Positions 17,804-29,808 of a stretch of DNA of 64,000 nt are shown here, piece by piece. Both the position numbers and the translations under genes were made by a program. Positions within the stretch are counted from its first letter, which is position 1. Each line of letters opens with the position of its first letter. The notes beneath the pieces are model-generated. The model saw only the letters and a program-made list of their open reading frames with translations. It was not told the origin of the DNA and searched no databases. This DNA is from Amylostereum areolatum. Lineage: Eukaryota > Basidiomycota > Agaricomycetes > Russulales > Stereaceae. The stretch is taken from the NCBI GenBank assembly GCA_012932865.1, contig SAXG01000055.1:248001-312000 (forward strand), given 5' to 3'.

Positions 17804-20800
17804 ATGCCGGAGCCCAACTCGAATGGCGCGGCTCAGGCGCAAATGCAGACCGCGCTCGGCGTCTCCGTCGCGTACTTTGGCACGCGCGCGGCAGAGATCA
17901 TCGCCGCTCAGACCCCCGCCGAGGTCGAAAAGCTCGTCGAGTGGCTGTACGCTGACCTCGCCTCGGTCGGGATCGACCAACCGAGTAAGAAGAACGTGTC
18001 CAAGTCCAGTATGAAACCCGGCGCGCTCGACATGTTCTGGAGGTCGCCGAGACGACAGCTGGGCGTGAGTGCGCTCCCATTCCGTGCTCGGACACGGCTG
18101 ACTTGTTTTCTTTTTGTTCGGTGGCTTTCGGGCGTAGGAACTTCTTTGCACCGCCGTGAAGAAAATCAACCTGAACGACGATGACGTGCGGAGACGATGC
18201 ATGTCAGTCCCGTTTTTTCTCTCCATCGCCTCTCGCCCTTCCACGCTCACGCCCATCCCTTGCGCGCAGTGCGAGTGTCACGGTGTACGTCCATCGCCCA
18301 CGCTCTCCCGCGGTTCCTCATTGAAATATATATACATATGTTTCTTAGATACCGTCTCCCCACTCACGACCCCGTCATCAAGTCGGACAGCTGCCGTCTG
18401 GCGCACACGACCCCGACCATGCCCAGCGCGAGCATGCGGGCCTCGACGACGCACAACCCGAACGTGCAGCCCCCGTCCATGCCGCTGTCTCTCCGATCGA
18501 TCTCGACGCCGAACGTCCCTTCGGCGCCCTTCGGTCACGTTTCTTCTCTCTCCCCCATGCTTTTCGCCTCGCCTGCCGCCGCTCTCGCATCGTACTACGC
18601 ATATCCACCGTACTCCCAACTCCCCCAACTCGCACCCGCACCCGCACCCGCACCCGCGCCTGCCCCCGCGCCTGCACCGCCTTCATCATCATTTTCACCA
18701 TCATCTGCACCTTCCGTAGCGACTCACTGTATGCCAGCACACGCGTCCCCCGTACCTGCTTCGTCTCCCCCTACTCCCGTTGTATATGCTCAATCCGCGT
18801 CCACAAATTCACCGTCCATCCAACCTGCGTCGATCTCTCCTCTTCCTCCTCCTCCGCCGCCTGCCGACGCACGCTCGCCACCTCCCCGGCCTGCGTCACC
18901 TCCCCCAACCGCGCCTGAAATAACGCCACCTTCCGAACCTACACCCGAACCCGTAATCTCACCTGCACCTGCACCTGCCTCACCCGATTCCCCCATGCTC
19001 ACCGAAGAACAGAATCTACCAACGCAGCCGCGCGAAAGCACCCCTCCACCTCCACCCCCACCCACCTTCGCCCCCACCGATACCGACAACGTTCCCGATT
19101 CTCCACATGCGACAGGCTCCCGCGAACACACGCCCACCGCATCCACCTCCGCCCGGAGCAGCGTCAAGCGGGCGCGAACCCCGTCCTCGTCATCGTCCCC
19201 CACGACCCGCCGCGCGTCCCGACGACTCCAGGAACGACGCGACCGGGCTCTGGGGCACCTGCCCGACGTCCCAAGAAAGCCTAGCAGACGACGGCCGCGG
19301 TTCGCGAGCGCACCGTACCTCCCAACGCGCCTGCGGCAGTCGCGCATCGCCTCCCCCACCCCGTCCTCGTCCTCCTCGTCCACATCGTCCTCCTCTGAAC
19401 CCTTATCCCCCATTTCGTCCCCGAGCCCGGAGCCAGAGCCCATGGTCTGCGATCCGTCCTCGTCCTCCGCCGCCCCTCCTGCGCCTGAGCAGGCGCCTAC
19501 GCCCTCCTCGTCCTCAACCACAACCACGACCACAGCCACCACCTCGACCTCGACCCCGCCCGGGCACGCGCCCACCCATACGGCGACCTGGCTCGCCCGG
19601 CAGTCGAACGAGACGATCCAATCGACCTTCGCGCTCATCGAGGCCCACGTGCACGCGCTCCAGAAGGACCTCGACGCGCTCCGGGCCCGCGAACGCGCGC
19701 TCGAGTCGGCGGCGGAGGAGTTGCGGGACGACAGGCGGGCGATGGCGGCGGAGATGGAGGCGCTGCGCGAGCGGGGCGCGGCGGCGCAGGCGGAGCTGGA
19801 CAGGCTGCGGGGGACGGCGGACGAGGTCGCGGCCCTGCGCGCGCTCGAGCGGCAGCGGACGGAGGAGCGGCAGGCGCTCCAGGCCGAGCTCAACACCGCG
19901 AAGGCGAGGGAGCACGCGTGGACGGCGGAGATGGACGCGTTGCGGGCGCAGGTGTCGACGCGGCAGACGGCGCTCACGATGCTGCGGAAACGGTCGGACG
20001 AGCTCGACGCGCTCCGGGTGCTCGAGCAGCACCGGCTGAACGAGCGCAAGATGCTGCAGTACGAGCTCGACAGCGTCAAAGCCGCCGAGCACGCGTGGGC
20101 GACGGAGATGGCCGCGGTGCGCGCGCAGCTGGCCGCGAGCCAGGAGGAGCTCGCCGCGCTCCGGACCCGGTCGGACGAGCTCGACGCGCTCCGGGCGCTC
20201 GAGCAGCAGCGGGGCGGCCAGCGGCAGGCGCTGCAGGCCGAGCTCGACGCGCTCAAGGCCACCGAGCAGGCGCGGATCGCCGAGCTCGACGCGCTCAAGG
20301 CGAGCGGAGCGGCCGCGCACGAGGAGCTGGGCGCGCTGAGAGGCAAATCGGACGAGCTCGACGCGCTCCGGGCGCTGGACCAGGCGCGGACGGAGGAGCG
20401 GCGGGCGTTGGAGGCCGATCTCGACGGGTTGAAGGCGCGGGAGCAGGCGCGGTGCGCGGAGCTGGAGGCGTTGCGGACGGCGTACAGGTCGCGGACGGAG
20501 GAGCTCGAGGCGGCGCGCACGTCGGAGCAGGCGAGGGCGGCCGAGGGCAAGACGCACCTGGACGAACTCGAAGCCGCGCGTGCGCGCGACAAGGCGCGCG
20601 CGCTCGAGTTCGACGCGCTCGTCGTCGCGGAGAAGACGCTCGCGGAGGAACACCGCGCGCTGCAGAAAAAATACGAGGCGGCGCAGGGCCGGGAAAAGCT
20701 GCTCTCGACGGAGCTCGAGGCGCTCGCGGGCCGCGCGATGGTCCAGGCCACGGAGCTGTCCGCGCTCAAGGCCGCGGAGGAGACGCGAGCGACGGACGAG

Positions 20801-21831
20801 CGCGCGCTGCGGGGCCAGCTCGACGGCCTGCTCGCGCACCTGCAGACGCAGTCGGCGGAGCTGGACTCGCTGCGGGTGCTGAACCTGACGCAGCTCTCCG
20901 AGCTGGAGACGGCGCGGGCGCGGGGCCAGGCGCGGGACGCGGAGCATCGCGCGCTGCTGGGGGAGTTCGACGCGCTGCGCCAGCGCGAGCATCGCGCGAG
21001 CTCCGAGCTCGCGGCCGTCCAGGAGCGGGAGGCGGCGCGCACGGCGGAGCTCGAGGGCCTTCGCGCGGCCATCCGGCGGTACTCGACGGAGGGCCTGAAC
21101 CTCCAGCGGGAGCTCGACGCCCTCCGCGCGAGCTCGAACACGCGCAGCATGGAGCACGGCGCGCTCCAGGAGGAGTACAAGTCGCTTCGCAAGTACGAGC
21201 AGAAGGTCTCGAGCGAGCTCAGCGCGCTGAAAGCCTCCACCTCCCGCCAGACCGCGGAGGTCCACGCGCTCACGTCCGAGCTGACCACCGTCCACGCCCG
21301 CGCCCGAAAGCAAGGCGCGGAGATCGAGGCGTTCAAGGCCCAGGAGAAGGAGCACGCGGCGGTGAGGGAGGAGCTCGACGGTCTCCGCGCGCAAGCGCAG
21401 ACGCAGGCCTCCGAACTCGACACCCTCCGCGCGCGCGACCGGGCCAGGACCGCGAAACAGGAGGAGCTCACCAAGGAGCTCGTGTCTCTCCGTGGCCTCG
21501 AACAGGCCCGCGCGGAGAAGCATCGCATGCTCACGAACGAGCTCGACGGCCTGCGCGCGGCGGACCAGACCCGCGCGGAGGAGCAGCGGTTGCTGCTCGC
21601 GGAGCTGGACAGGCTACGGGCGCGTGAGAGGGACTTGACCGCGAAGTGCGAGCAGCAGAGGATAGAATCCCGGCCGAGGCAAGGGAAGGGGAAGGGCGGG
21701 AAGGGAGGCGCGCCGGCGCCGACCAAATCGGCGTATACCCTCGTAAGTGATCCTCGAAACGTCCCCCCCTCCTACATCTTTCTCATCGGTGACTTTCGTT
21801 CGTACAGATCTCGTTCGACAAGACTTCGTGA
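17804..21831 (+). CDS. c3: c-family protein with very long coiled coil (1252 aa)
   Basis: Exons 17804-18064, 18138-18202, microexon 18270-18284, 18349-21742 and 21808-21831 join to an intact 1252-codon ORF. The N-terminal module reads ALGVSVAYFGTRAAEIIAA ... KKNVSKS ... GALDMFW. The microexon leads to YRLPTHDPVIKSD. A Pro/Ser/Ala-rich linker of about 350 residues contains many S runs and two Arg-rich patches. From about 19600 to the end is a near-continuous coiled coil rich in E, A, L and R, including four tandem 59-residue repeats. The protein ends YTLISFDKTS, like c2. The coding DNA is very GC-rich, giving long meaningless ORFs on other frames. Role unknown; a filamentous or scaffold protein is a reasonable guess from shape only. 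Confidence 0.8.
19817..20524 (+). repeat. four tandem 177-bp repeats in c3 coiled coil
   Basis: Units start at 19817, 19994, 20171 and 20348, each exactly 177 bp (59 residues). Units 2-4 start SDELDALR, unit 1 ADEVAALR. Later sequence is similar in style but out of register. Confidence 0.85.
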
Positions 21832-22919
21832 ACGACTTGGGTAGCCTGCTCCTCACCCCCTTGCTCGCAGCCAGTTTCGAGGACTCGGACCAGATAGGAT
21901 GTTGGTGGATGGACACACTTTATGCAGCGATGGTACGACCTCATCGTGATTTTACGTATGTTTTATATGCATCGTGCTTTAGGCATCGTCAAATAGATGG
22001 CGTTACTTAGCTGCGTTTCGATATGCGCTTTACTACACAGGCAGGGGATGTACTGGGTTGAAGCCAAGAATTCTGAGGACTGATTGGACTCTGGTATGTA
22101 CTGGCGTGATTCTGTGATGGTTCCACTCTGAATCTACCCAACCCGGCTGTACTGAGATTATTTCAGTACCAACTCAGCTTGAAGCCGAGTTGGAATCTCG
22201 ATCGTATCCAACACGACGCACAGCACCGAATCCTCGTTCCGCTTTCCGGAGGGCTTATAAATCACATGAATCCTTTAATACAAAGAGAGACGCGGTGGAG
22301 CGCTGCGTCACGTCACGACACAAACCGCGAGACAAGTGAGCTTTCTGATTGGTTGTGGGACAACAGCCACGTCATCGTAACGCGACACGTGACAGGTCGC
22401 GTTGACAAATGCACGTGGCTGCTTGCGTCATCCTAGGCTTGCGCGTCGGCCGGGTCGCCGCGTCGCTCTTCGTCTTGACCTCCACCACGTACTTGGCCAC
22501 CGTCATACCTTCCCACTCTCTATGGCACCTCTACGCACCGCCGTTAGCGTCAAAGTAGCCTCCATGGCACAGCCCTACTTATACCTTTTACTTTGTATAT
22601 CAGAAAACAAATTCAAATCAATTTTCCTCCAAAGCAATGTTTGTGCAGCAACACGGACGTGTTTTGTCGCTTCGGTCACGATGACCGCGTCGCTCCCACC
22701 CCCCCTGATTGGATTTATTTATATATCTAGAGATTTTTCGGGAAATTTCCTCGGTGCTCGGATGAGGCGTGGTGGTCCCGAGCTCGAGTGATGTACGACA
22801 CGACACGACCCGACACGACACAGTACAGCACACCCTGTCATCTGCATCCAGTGCATCTCGGTGCATTCATCTGGATCATGTGCGCATTTTCTTTCTCTCT
22901 TGCGAGACGAACTGACATG
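21832..22919. other. AT-richer intergenic region after c3
   Basis: About 1.1 kb without a supported gene. Fragments near 22050-22190 (GGGTTGAAGCC and inverted relatives) recur around 24690-24735 and may be remnants of a small repeat. Several TGACG/CGTCA cores lie at 22300-22400. Confidence 0.35.
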
Positions 22920-23657
22920 TACTATTTGTGCAGAAGAATCTATGCGAGTTGGGGGTGACATTGGCTGGCCATTGGGATGGTGCACCGAGCAGGAACGCAG
23001 GTCCACTGATTCCGTCCAAGATGCAGCCCCCAGAAACAGTGCCCATTCAACCTCCTCGCAAGCGAACGAGAACACGGCCGTCCAGGTATGACTGACCTTA
23101 ACAAACTGATCAATGTCCTTGCTTACTATATTGTTGTCTACAGCTTTCCTCGGCTGACGCCATTGGCCACCGCCGGTCTTGAGTGCGAGCACAACGACAT
23201 CCTCAGGATCCTGAAGGTCCGCAACAGCATTGTATTGTGTCGTCCACGTCCGAATCAACGACAGGCGACACGATAATGCAAGAACCCAACCAACCAGCAA
23301 GCCTCGAACGGAGCTTTCATAGATGGTACGTGCATACAGTATCAATCAATGTGATAGTAAAGGCTTTACTGATCCTTTTGTTATCCATATCACAGGTGAT
23401 ATGTCCTCATCGACATTGCATATTCGCAGGCCTACTCGGCCCTCAGCGACTTGCTTCCTACGCCCCCAAGGACTCCAGCTCTGAACCCTCAAGGAACAGA
23501 ACAACCCACTCTGCTATCGAAATGGCAGATTGCCAAGAGAGCCCGACACGAGCGAGAGCATTTGGGACCGTCACAAACCCCTCTAGGCATCCCGGCTACA
23601 GTTTTCCTACTATCGGACTGCGAGTTGAATCTTCTACACTTCATGCTTAGTACTTAG
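22920..23657 (+). CDS. possible spliced hypothetical gene
   Basis: A chain of short open segments joined by plausible GT-AG introns: one around 22930-23087 ending in the basic stretch PPRKRTRTRPS, one at about 23145-23275, and a last one at about 23430-23657 encoding AYSALSDLLPTPPRTPAL...LSKWQIAKRARHERE. I found no start codon that explains all parts and no recognised domain. It could equally be a decayed gene between c3 and c4. Treat as tentative. Confidence 0.2.
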
Positions 23658-24690
23658 TTATGCTTATTTGTTGCTTATTTGAATACAATCACCACAGCCT
23701 TGCTACTTGAATGAGTGCAATGCATGGGTCTATGCTAGTAAGAAAGAAAAATATGATATATTTTCAGATAAACATATGGAATACATGGGCAATCACAAGT
23801 GTACTACAAAAAAGCGGTAGAGTGACTTACGAGATCTTTGTACACATCCCGATGGTCCACGGATAGAATCTCGAGCCAGCAAGCCCAGAAGCCAAGCCAG
23901 GGTTCAAGAACCAAAGTCCAGGGCCAGTGCGGAGACAACCAGTGAGAGCCAAAGCAAGTCACAGCCAGCCAGAGAGGAGCCAGTCACCCGAAGACGAGAA
24001 CTTGGGGTCAGATATGATTGCAAGCAGCATGAGGGGGGTGAGTACAAGTGCGAGAGCACACCTTTTGAGAGGAAGAGGCATGTTGATTGAGGTCTGCAGA
24101 TGGTGTCAGCCGTCACCCACTGGCAATGCTCGTGCGTGAGCCTTACGGATATCCTCACCTGTGCGGCGTCATTGAAAATCCATACGCGGATGGTAGTTGA
24201 GGGCGTGGTGAGCATAGAAGGGAGGACAAAGGGAGTGGCAGACGAAGGGACGACTTGGACGTGGGGGGAAGGGAAGTGGAAGGACGAAGTTTGGACGAAG
24301 TTGCACTTGCAGTTGCAACGGTCGTTAACGAACATGGTCACATGACAAAGCGTCTACACTCGGCTTGTGTCCGACGTGTCGACTGTCCACGCTCGAGGCT
24401 TCACGAAGCTTCACGAGCACTCTCTCAGGACTCCTTGCTGCACTCTGTGGATACTCTCGCTAAGGGACTAGATGATACGGATAGCGTTACAAATGTAATC
24501 CATTCACAATTTGTTTCGCGTTTATTGCTTTCGAATTCAGACGGTCACAGCAACTTGTTTGAGTCGAGAGATGTGAAACAGAGCCGGAACGCGTCACGCG
24601 TGATTACAGATTTACACCTCGGGCCGATGATCCCCGACACGTCGAACACTCGATTCAAGCGGATGAAAATGAATCTGGGTGGAAAACCTG

Positions 24691-24735
24691 GGTTGAAGCC
24701 AGTACGGGCGTCTATTTCGTGTACTGGCTTCAATC
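24691..24735. repeat. inverted repeat, possible hairpin
   Basis: TTGAAGCCAGTAC on the left arm is matched by GTACTGGCTTCAA on the right arm, with a loop of about 16 nt. Related TTGAAGCC pieces lie near 22055 and 22180. Confidence 0.6.
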
Positions 24736-24886
24736 CGACTCGAAGTTGAGTTCAATCTAATTTGACCGACTGGAATCAAACGCTCCCATCAAAGCCAAGT
24801 TGATTCCAGTAGAGCCTCCGCCCGTGTAGTCGAAAGGTAACAGGGTGAAGTTGAACAGGTTCGACGGGCAAATCGCAGCGCGACGT

Positions 24887-24913
24887 TGAGTCACGTTGAG
24901 TCACGTTGAGTCA
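24887..24913. promoter_or_regulatory. three TGAGTCA sites spaced 10 bp apart
   Basis: TGAGTCA at 24887-24893, 24897-24903 and 24907-24913, a 10-bp direct repeat (GTTGAGTCAC) about 320 bp before the c4 start codon. The sequence is the AP-1/Gcn4-type bZIP core; the spacing equals one helical turn. Use in vivo is inference. Confidence 0.5.
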
Positions 24914-25232
24914 CGTTTTCGCACAGCCTTGGCCGGTTTGACGGGCCGATGTCCCGCATACACCCGAGCCAATGGCACGTTGATGTCTGGCGATCCCACC
25001 TTTACTAGTTCCACGTACCGACCAGTTGTATCATCACCGTAAGAGGCCCCCTCACTGTCAGTAGGTCATTCGTTATGTATGCAATTCAAAATGAACGGCC
25101 TGACTTGGGTTCAGCTTTCAGAGAGAACTTGCTCAACCTTTAGTAAGCACGACTGTATCACGACCTTACGCTGCCATACTAGGTTGGCAGGTTCATAAGT
25201 CCTCAGAGAGCTTCTTAGCAGGGCACAGTCGT

Positions 25233-26964
25233 ATGTCAGGGTTTACTGACCTTCCTGTGGCTCTCGCACTTTGTGTCGAGTATTCGGGTGCACGCGCCGC
25301 AGAAATTGTCGCCGCTCGTACCCACGTCGACATGGACCTCCTCATCAAACGCTTTATTGCCGATCTGACGCTCGTGTTGCGCCTTGTACCACCACCCAAA
25401 AGGAACATATCAAAATCTGCAACTCTCCCTGGTGCAGTGGTTGTGCACTGGGTGACGACGGAGCATAGTGTCAGTTCACTTTTTCACTCCTTTGTACTTC
25501 CCCCCCCCCCGTTGTTTCGACGCGGATCTGTCGTGCTTTTTAACTGAATGCGGTCCTTGCTGAAGGTGCTATACGTCCAATGCTGCAAAGCTGTTGAAAA
25601 GATCGATATCGACGATGAAAATGTGCGCCTAAAATCCATGTGAGGTCCCTTTGTCTCTCGCCTTTGCAAAAGCGTCATTCTGACGCCCGACACGTTTACA
25701 GCGCACATGTGACAGCGTAAGAAAGCATAGGTGAAGTGCTTTGTCCAAGCCACCCGTTAACTTATGCGCGCACAGGTACCGTCTGCCTGTCAAAGATCCA
25801 GTTATTAAAGGGGACTCTTTTCAGCTCGCATGTTCATTCTCGTCCAGGCCCTCGTCCGGCCCTCCTCCTGCCACAGATATGCATTCCAACCATTCCGAAC
25901 CGCGTGATATGATTTCGTACCCACTTCCGTCCATGAATCGTCTTCCCTCAGCTCACCAACGTTCTACCAGGGCAAATATCCCCACTTCACCCTCAGCGAG
26001 TCGGAACTCCTCTCTCAGAGGTACAAATTCAGCTCCGTATCCACCTCCATCCTCTCGACCTTCTCTAGCGTCAAGGATGCAACAAGATCATCCCTCGTCG
26101 AGGCCAGCTAGCTTACCGGGCGATAACCCAAACAGTTCTGCAGCGCTTCCACCTCGCGAGAGCAGACGCTTTTCCCAGACCTCGCTGCCTGCGAAACCCG
26201 TGCAAACACTTCTTTCAACCCCGAACACAGACACCGGCAGTTCCTCTACACGCACTTCAGATCCTCGTATCCGAAAGTCTCGGTTCCCTTCTCCCCATCC
26301 ACTCCCGCCACTCCCTCCTCCCCCGCCTGCTGTTCCCGCTGGGGCAGAAGCGTCTTATCGATCTACGTCCGACTCTGCCCGCATTCATGCCCTCCAAATG
26401 GAGCTCGACTCCCTCCGGACACGCGAACGGGCTCACGCATCCGAGGTCGAAAGGCTTTGGCTCCGCGAAAAGACACGGAACGCTGAAATCGAGCGTATGC
26501 GCGAGCGAGAGCGCGAGATGGAGGCGAGGCTGGATTCCCTGACCAGCAAAGTCGAACGGGCGGAAGACCGCATACGGCAAGCGGAGAGACGGCTGCGGAG
26601 CACGGATCCGGACGAAGGGATGTTTGAAGCGCAGGGGAACACGTTGTTGGGTGCGTTCCATATTTTCCCCTGCGGACTCGAGTGTTCACACAACTGAGAT
26701 TGTGGACCAGAACTCATCTCTTCGGCGGAAGAACATGCGAAAGGGCTTCGTGCGGCCGTGCGGAAAGAATATCGGTCGCGAAAGAGCACGCAGATGGAGC
26801 TGAAGGCGGCTCAGGAACGACTAGAGGAGGAGCGGAAACGGTATGATAGGATTGTCAGGACAATCAAGGCCGAGGGGCGGGAGCCGTTCATCGTGCCCGC
26901 GTTGTTGGACGCGCTCTTGACCTTGGAGACGGAGGCGGAGAGGATTTTATGCGATCGGGGTTAG
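25233..26964 (+). CDS. c4: intact c-family coiled-coil protein (484 aa)
   Basis: Exons 25233-25469, 25566-25639 (74 nt), microexon 25702-25716, 25776-26650 and 26711-26964 give a clean 484-codon ORF. Exon 1 is the family module (ALALCVEYSGARAAEIVAA ... KRNISKS ... GAVVVHW). The microexon encodes A-H-V-T and joins to YRLPVKDPVIKGD. The linker is Pro/Ser-rich with NSAPYP. A coiled coil starts near SARIHALQMELDSLR. The last exon ends with the signature REPFIVPALLDALL. This is the clearest full-length member and the best reference for the family. Cellular role unknown. Confidence 0.8.
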
Positions 26965-27434
26965 GACTATCGATTACAGTATCATGACTTGTATGATCGC
27001 AGTGGTGAGTCGTCTTCAATACGGGCTTGGTCGAGACAGGAAGCTCATGCTCTAGTCCATATCTTTATCTATGTTCACGATTTTTTGACAATGGTTGGAG
27101 GCAGGGCACCCCAAGCGCTCGCGCTCACGCACGGCGTGCACATGTCATGCTAGCTTAGGCGACCACCTCGTGTTGATCGAAGCGCGTTCGAGAAACGAGT
27201 CGCCGTGTCAAAGGTCCCGGCGCGGTCAATCCGATTCCTTTGTCTCTACACGCGCCACTCAGCCTGGTGCGTGTACTTATACCTGGATCGGTCCACTCTC
27301 TCCTTTGATATCGTCTCTCCCCCACCCCCGTCTCTATCCCCAAAACAAGAGCGACGCGACTGCAACCCGGGTGGTGGGATTTTAATGCCTTTCTGACATA
27401 TGTGGGGTCCTGATTCGTGTGCAGATCTACTAGG
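26965..27434. other. intergenic region between c4 and c5
   Basis: 470 bp with no gene; it should hold the c4 terminator and c5 promoter. A TATA-like GTACTTATACC lies at about 27271. Confidence 0.4.
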
Positions 27435-29358
27435 ATGTCACAGCACGAAGAAACCGTCACCTTTGCTTATGCCCTCCGCGTTCAGTACAGCGGGCGTCGC
27501 GCCGAAAGGATATCCACTGCCAGCGGCTGCCTCGACTACGACCTGAACCAGTTGGCATATTATATACTCAAGACGGATCTCAGCGCCCTGCGGCTCACGA
27601 TGCACCTTCCGAAGAGAAATAATGTGAAGAAGGCGAATGGCGTCTATGGTGCGTTGGATATGTTTTGGACGACAGAAGACCTTGCCACGGTGAGTTTAGC
27701 TGCACACCTTTGCGCTCAGATGTCGAAAGACTCAAGGCCGTACACCGATGTCAGAACCAATTCGACAGCATTCGTCAAATTGTAGAGCAGATCAACTTGG
27801 ATAAGGAGGCTATCAGGCAGCGATCTATGTACGTTCCATCAGCTTGCATCGTTATAAAATCACTTCCCTGACTTCTCAGCCTAGCGTTGATGCAGTTATG
27901 TACGTTCTTTGTTACGGCTTACGATACACAGTGCCCTCACCCGTCGCGTTCTCAGGTATCATATCGACAGTGCGAAACATCTGACCATCGACAGCACAAG
28001 TCAACGCATAGCGTGCGCGTCGCATTCCAAACACAAGGTCACGTCCCTTTCCGGCCGACCCCGTCCACCGAACCCTCCAACCCCGCCGCGCGGATCTCCC
28101 ATCCTACCGTACGAACCACTGCCACCACCTCTCCTCACATGTCCCCCCATCCTCCATACCGCTCGTCCGACGCCCCAGTTTCCACGTAGCCCTCCCCCTA
28201 CACCTCCGTTCAACCTATCCCCGCCTCCTCCCCCTACTGTCCCACCACCCCCTCTTCCTTCCGCCCCGCCTGGCTTCGATGACGCCCGAGCTCCCTCATC
28301 CCGCGCGCGAGGCCGAAGCCCACCGCTTTCTTCGGTCCGTGGTGGGGCGGCGCCGTATCCCGATCCTTCCGCTTCATCGGCCGCTCAGCGCCTCGTGGAG
28401 AAAAGCGAGGATTCGCAGCGAAAGGGGTCAGGTACGCATCTGTTTCCCGGTTTCTTGGTCTCTTCGTTTATCGAAAGGTAATGCAGACGAGAGGCTGCCC
28501 TATCGGGGCCGTTACTACGGAGAGAGGGAGAGGCGCAAGCAGGTGGAGGGGAGTTTGGCCAAGGTGAAGGGGAAAAATCGCACGCTGGAGGACCAGCTCG
28601 CCAAAGCGAACGAACAAAACCGTAAGATGACAGGCGAGCTCGAGGACTACAAGAGGACAATCGCCAGGCAGGATTCATACCACGCGTCGCAGAGGAAGAA
28701 AGACCAAGAGAAGCAAGAAACCTTGGCGAGGGAGGGGGAGAAGCAGAGGGCGGAGATAGGAAGGTTAGAGGTGGAGGTGAGTCGGGCGAGACGGAGCTGG
28801 GAGACGGAGCTACGGATCGCATGGGAGAGATTTGAGAAGGAGGTGGGGAGGTTAAAGGCGGAGGTCTTGAGGTTCGAGACAAGGGTGTCGGACTTGATGC
28901 GGGAAGCACAGGCGGAGAGGACGACGAGCTCGGATTTGAAGAAGAAGATCGATGCTCTTGAGCACATTCGGGAGTCGGTCGTGAATTGCCTAAAGGCGAG
29001 AATGGAAGCCGCGCAGAAAGCAAACGAGGAGAACGAGGAGAACGTGCGCAGCCTTGAAGACCGGTTGGACGCGCTTGGGGTGGAGTTTGACGTGGCGGAA
29101 ACTGCGAGGAAGGGGTGCGAGGAGGAAGTGGCCCGGCTTACACAGGCCCTTATTGCGGAATCGGAGGATCATAGGCAGACTAGAGCTCTCCTTCAGATGG
29201 TGTGCGAGGAGCGCGACGATTTGTCGAGGGCGAGACTGGAGGAAGAAGGGAAGTCGCTTTGGGGGTCGGGCTTCTCGGGCGCGCTGGCGGATTTGCAGTG
29301 CAGATTGACTTCAACGTGGCAGAACTTACATAGTGGAACGTGGGGCTTTGATATTTGA
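27435..29358 (+). CDS. c5: c-family coiled-coil protein (563 aa)
   Basis: Exons 27435-27689, 27755-27828 (74 nt), microexon 27880-27894, 27956-28431, 28487-29358 join to 563 codons without a break. The N-terminal module is AYALRVQYSGRRAERIS ... KRNNVKK ... GALDMFW. After the microexon the conserved block is diverged (YHIDSAKHLTIDST). The linker is extremely proline-rich with AAPYP. The coiled coil is long and rich in K, E and R. The C-terminus is a third type: LDALGVEFDVAE ... SLWGSGFSGAL, shared only with the fragment at 31387-32088. Unknown function. Confidence 0.75.
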
Positions 29359-29808
29359 TCTATACATCGTTTGATTGTGAGCGTCGTAGTACAGTGCAGT
29401 GTACATATATAAGTACCACTTATCTCGTAGCGATCCACGGTGACGTAGTGCATAACAGAGAAATTGAGAACGTGACTCGGAATTGGTGAACCTCGCCGCG
29501 ACTCGGACTCTCGGACTCGGAGCTCACCGTGGGCTTGTGACAGTGGGTCAGGCTGTCTGCCATATTCACTCACCGTTATCCGGCCTACTGACTCTTTGCC
29601 ACTACTGGATCCATTGAATCTGCTCTTGGGAACGGGTGAAATCTTGTCCGGAAGCATTGGAAAGGTGTGTCGCTTCCAAGTTCGGCATGATCGCCGCGAC
29701 CAAGCCGCGAGTGACTGCCATCATATTGCCAGTGTATAAACCAGTCGTCTGGATACTACCAACAGGCCAATCGCAGTGTGCTCGACCAAACGATTCTCAA
29801 AACACACC
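29359..29808. other. intergenic region between c5 and c6
   Basis: 450 bp with no coding signal; the ORFs seen on the minus strand have no family motif. Confidence 0.4.

Larger units (their letters stand above)
23658..25232. other. intergenic region upstream of c4
   Basis: No convincing gene. It contains the hairpin repeat at about 24691-24735 and a triple TGAGTCA array at 24887-24913, and probably the c4 promoter. Minus-strand ORFs here lack motifs. Confidence 0.4.

Noticed and set aside
18270..18282. A 13-nt version of the c3 microexon (donor GTGTAC)
   Set aside because: It would put the next exon out of frame; moving the donor 2 nt to GTACGT gives 15 nt, restores YRLP and agrees with the five other paralogs.
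18790..21726. 978-codon ORF on the minus strand opposite c3
   Set aside because: It is the antisense shadow of a GC-rich, repetitive coiled-coil gene; its composition (long Ser/Arg/Ala runs) mirrors the sense codons and it has no domain.
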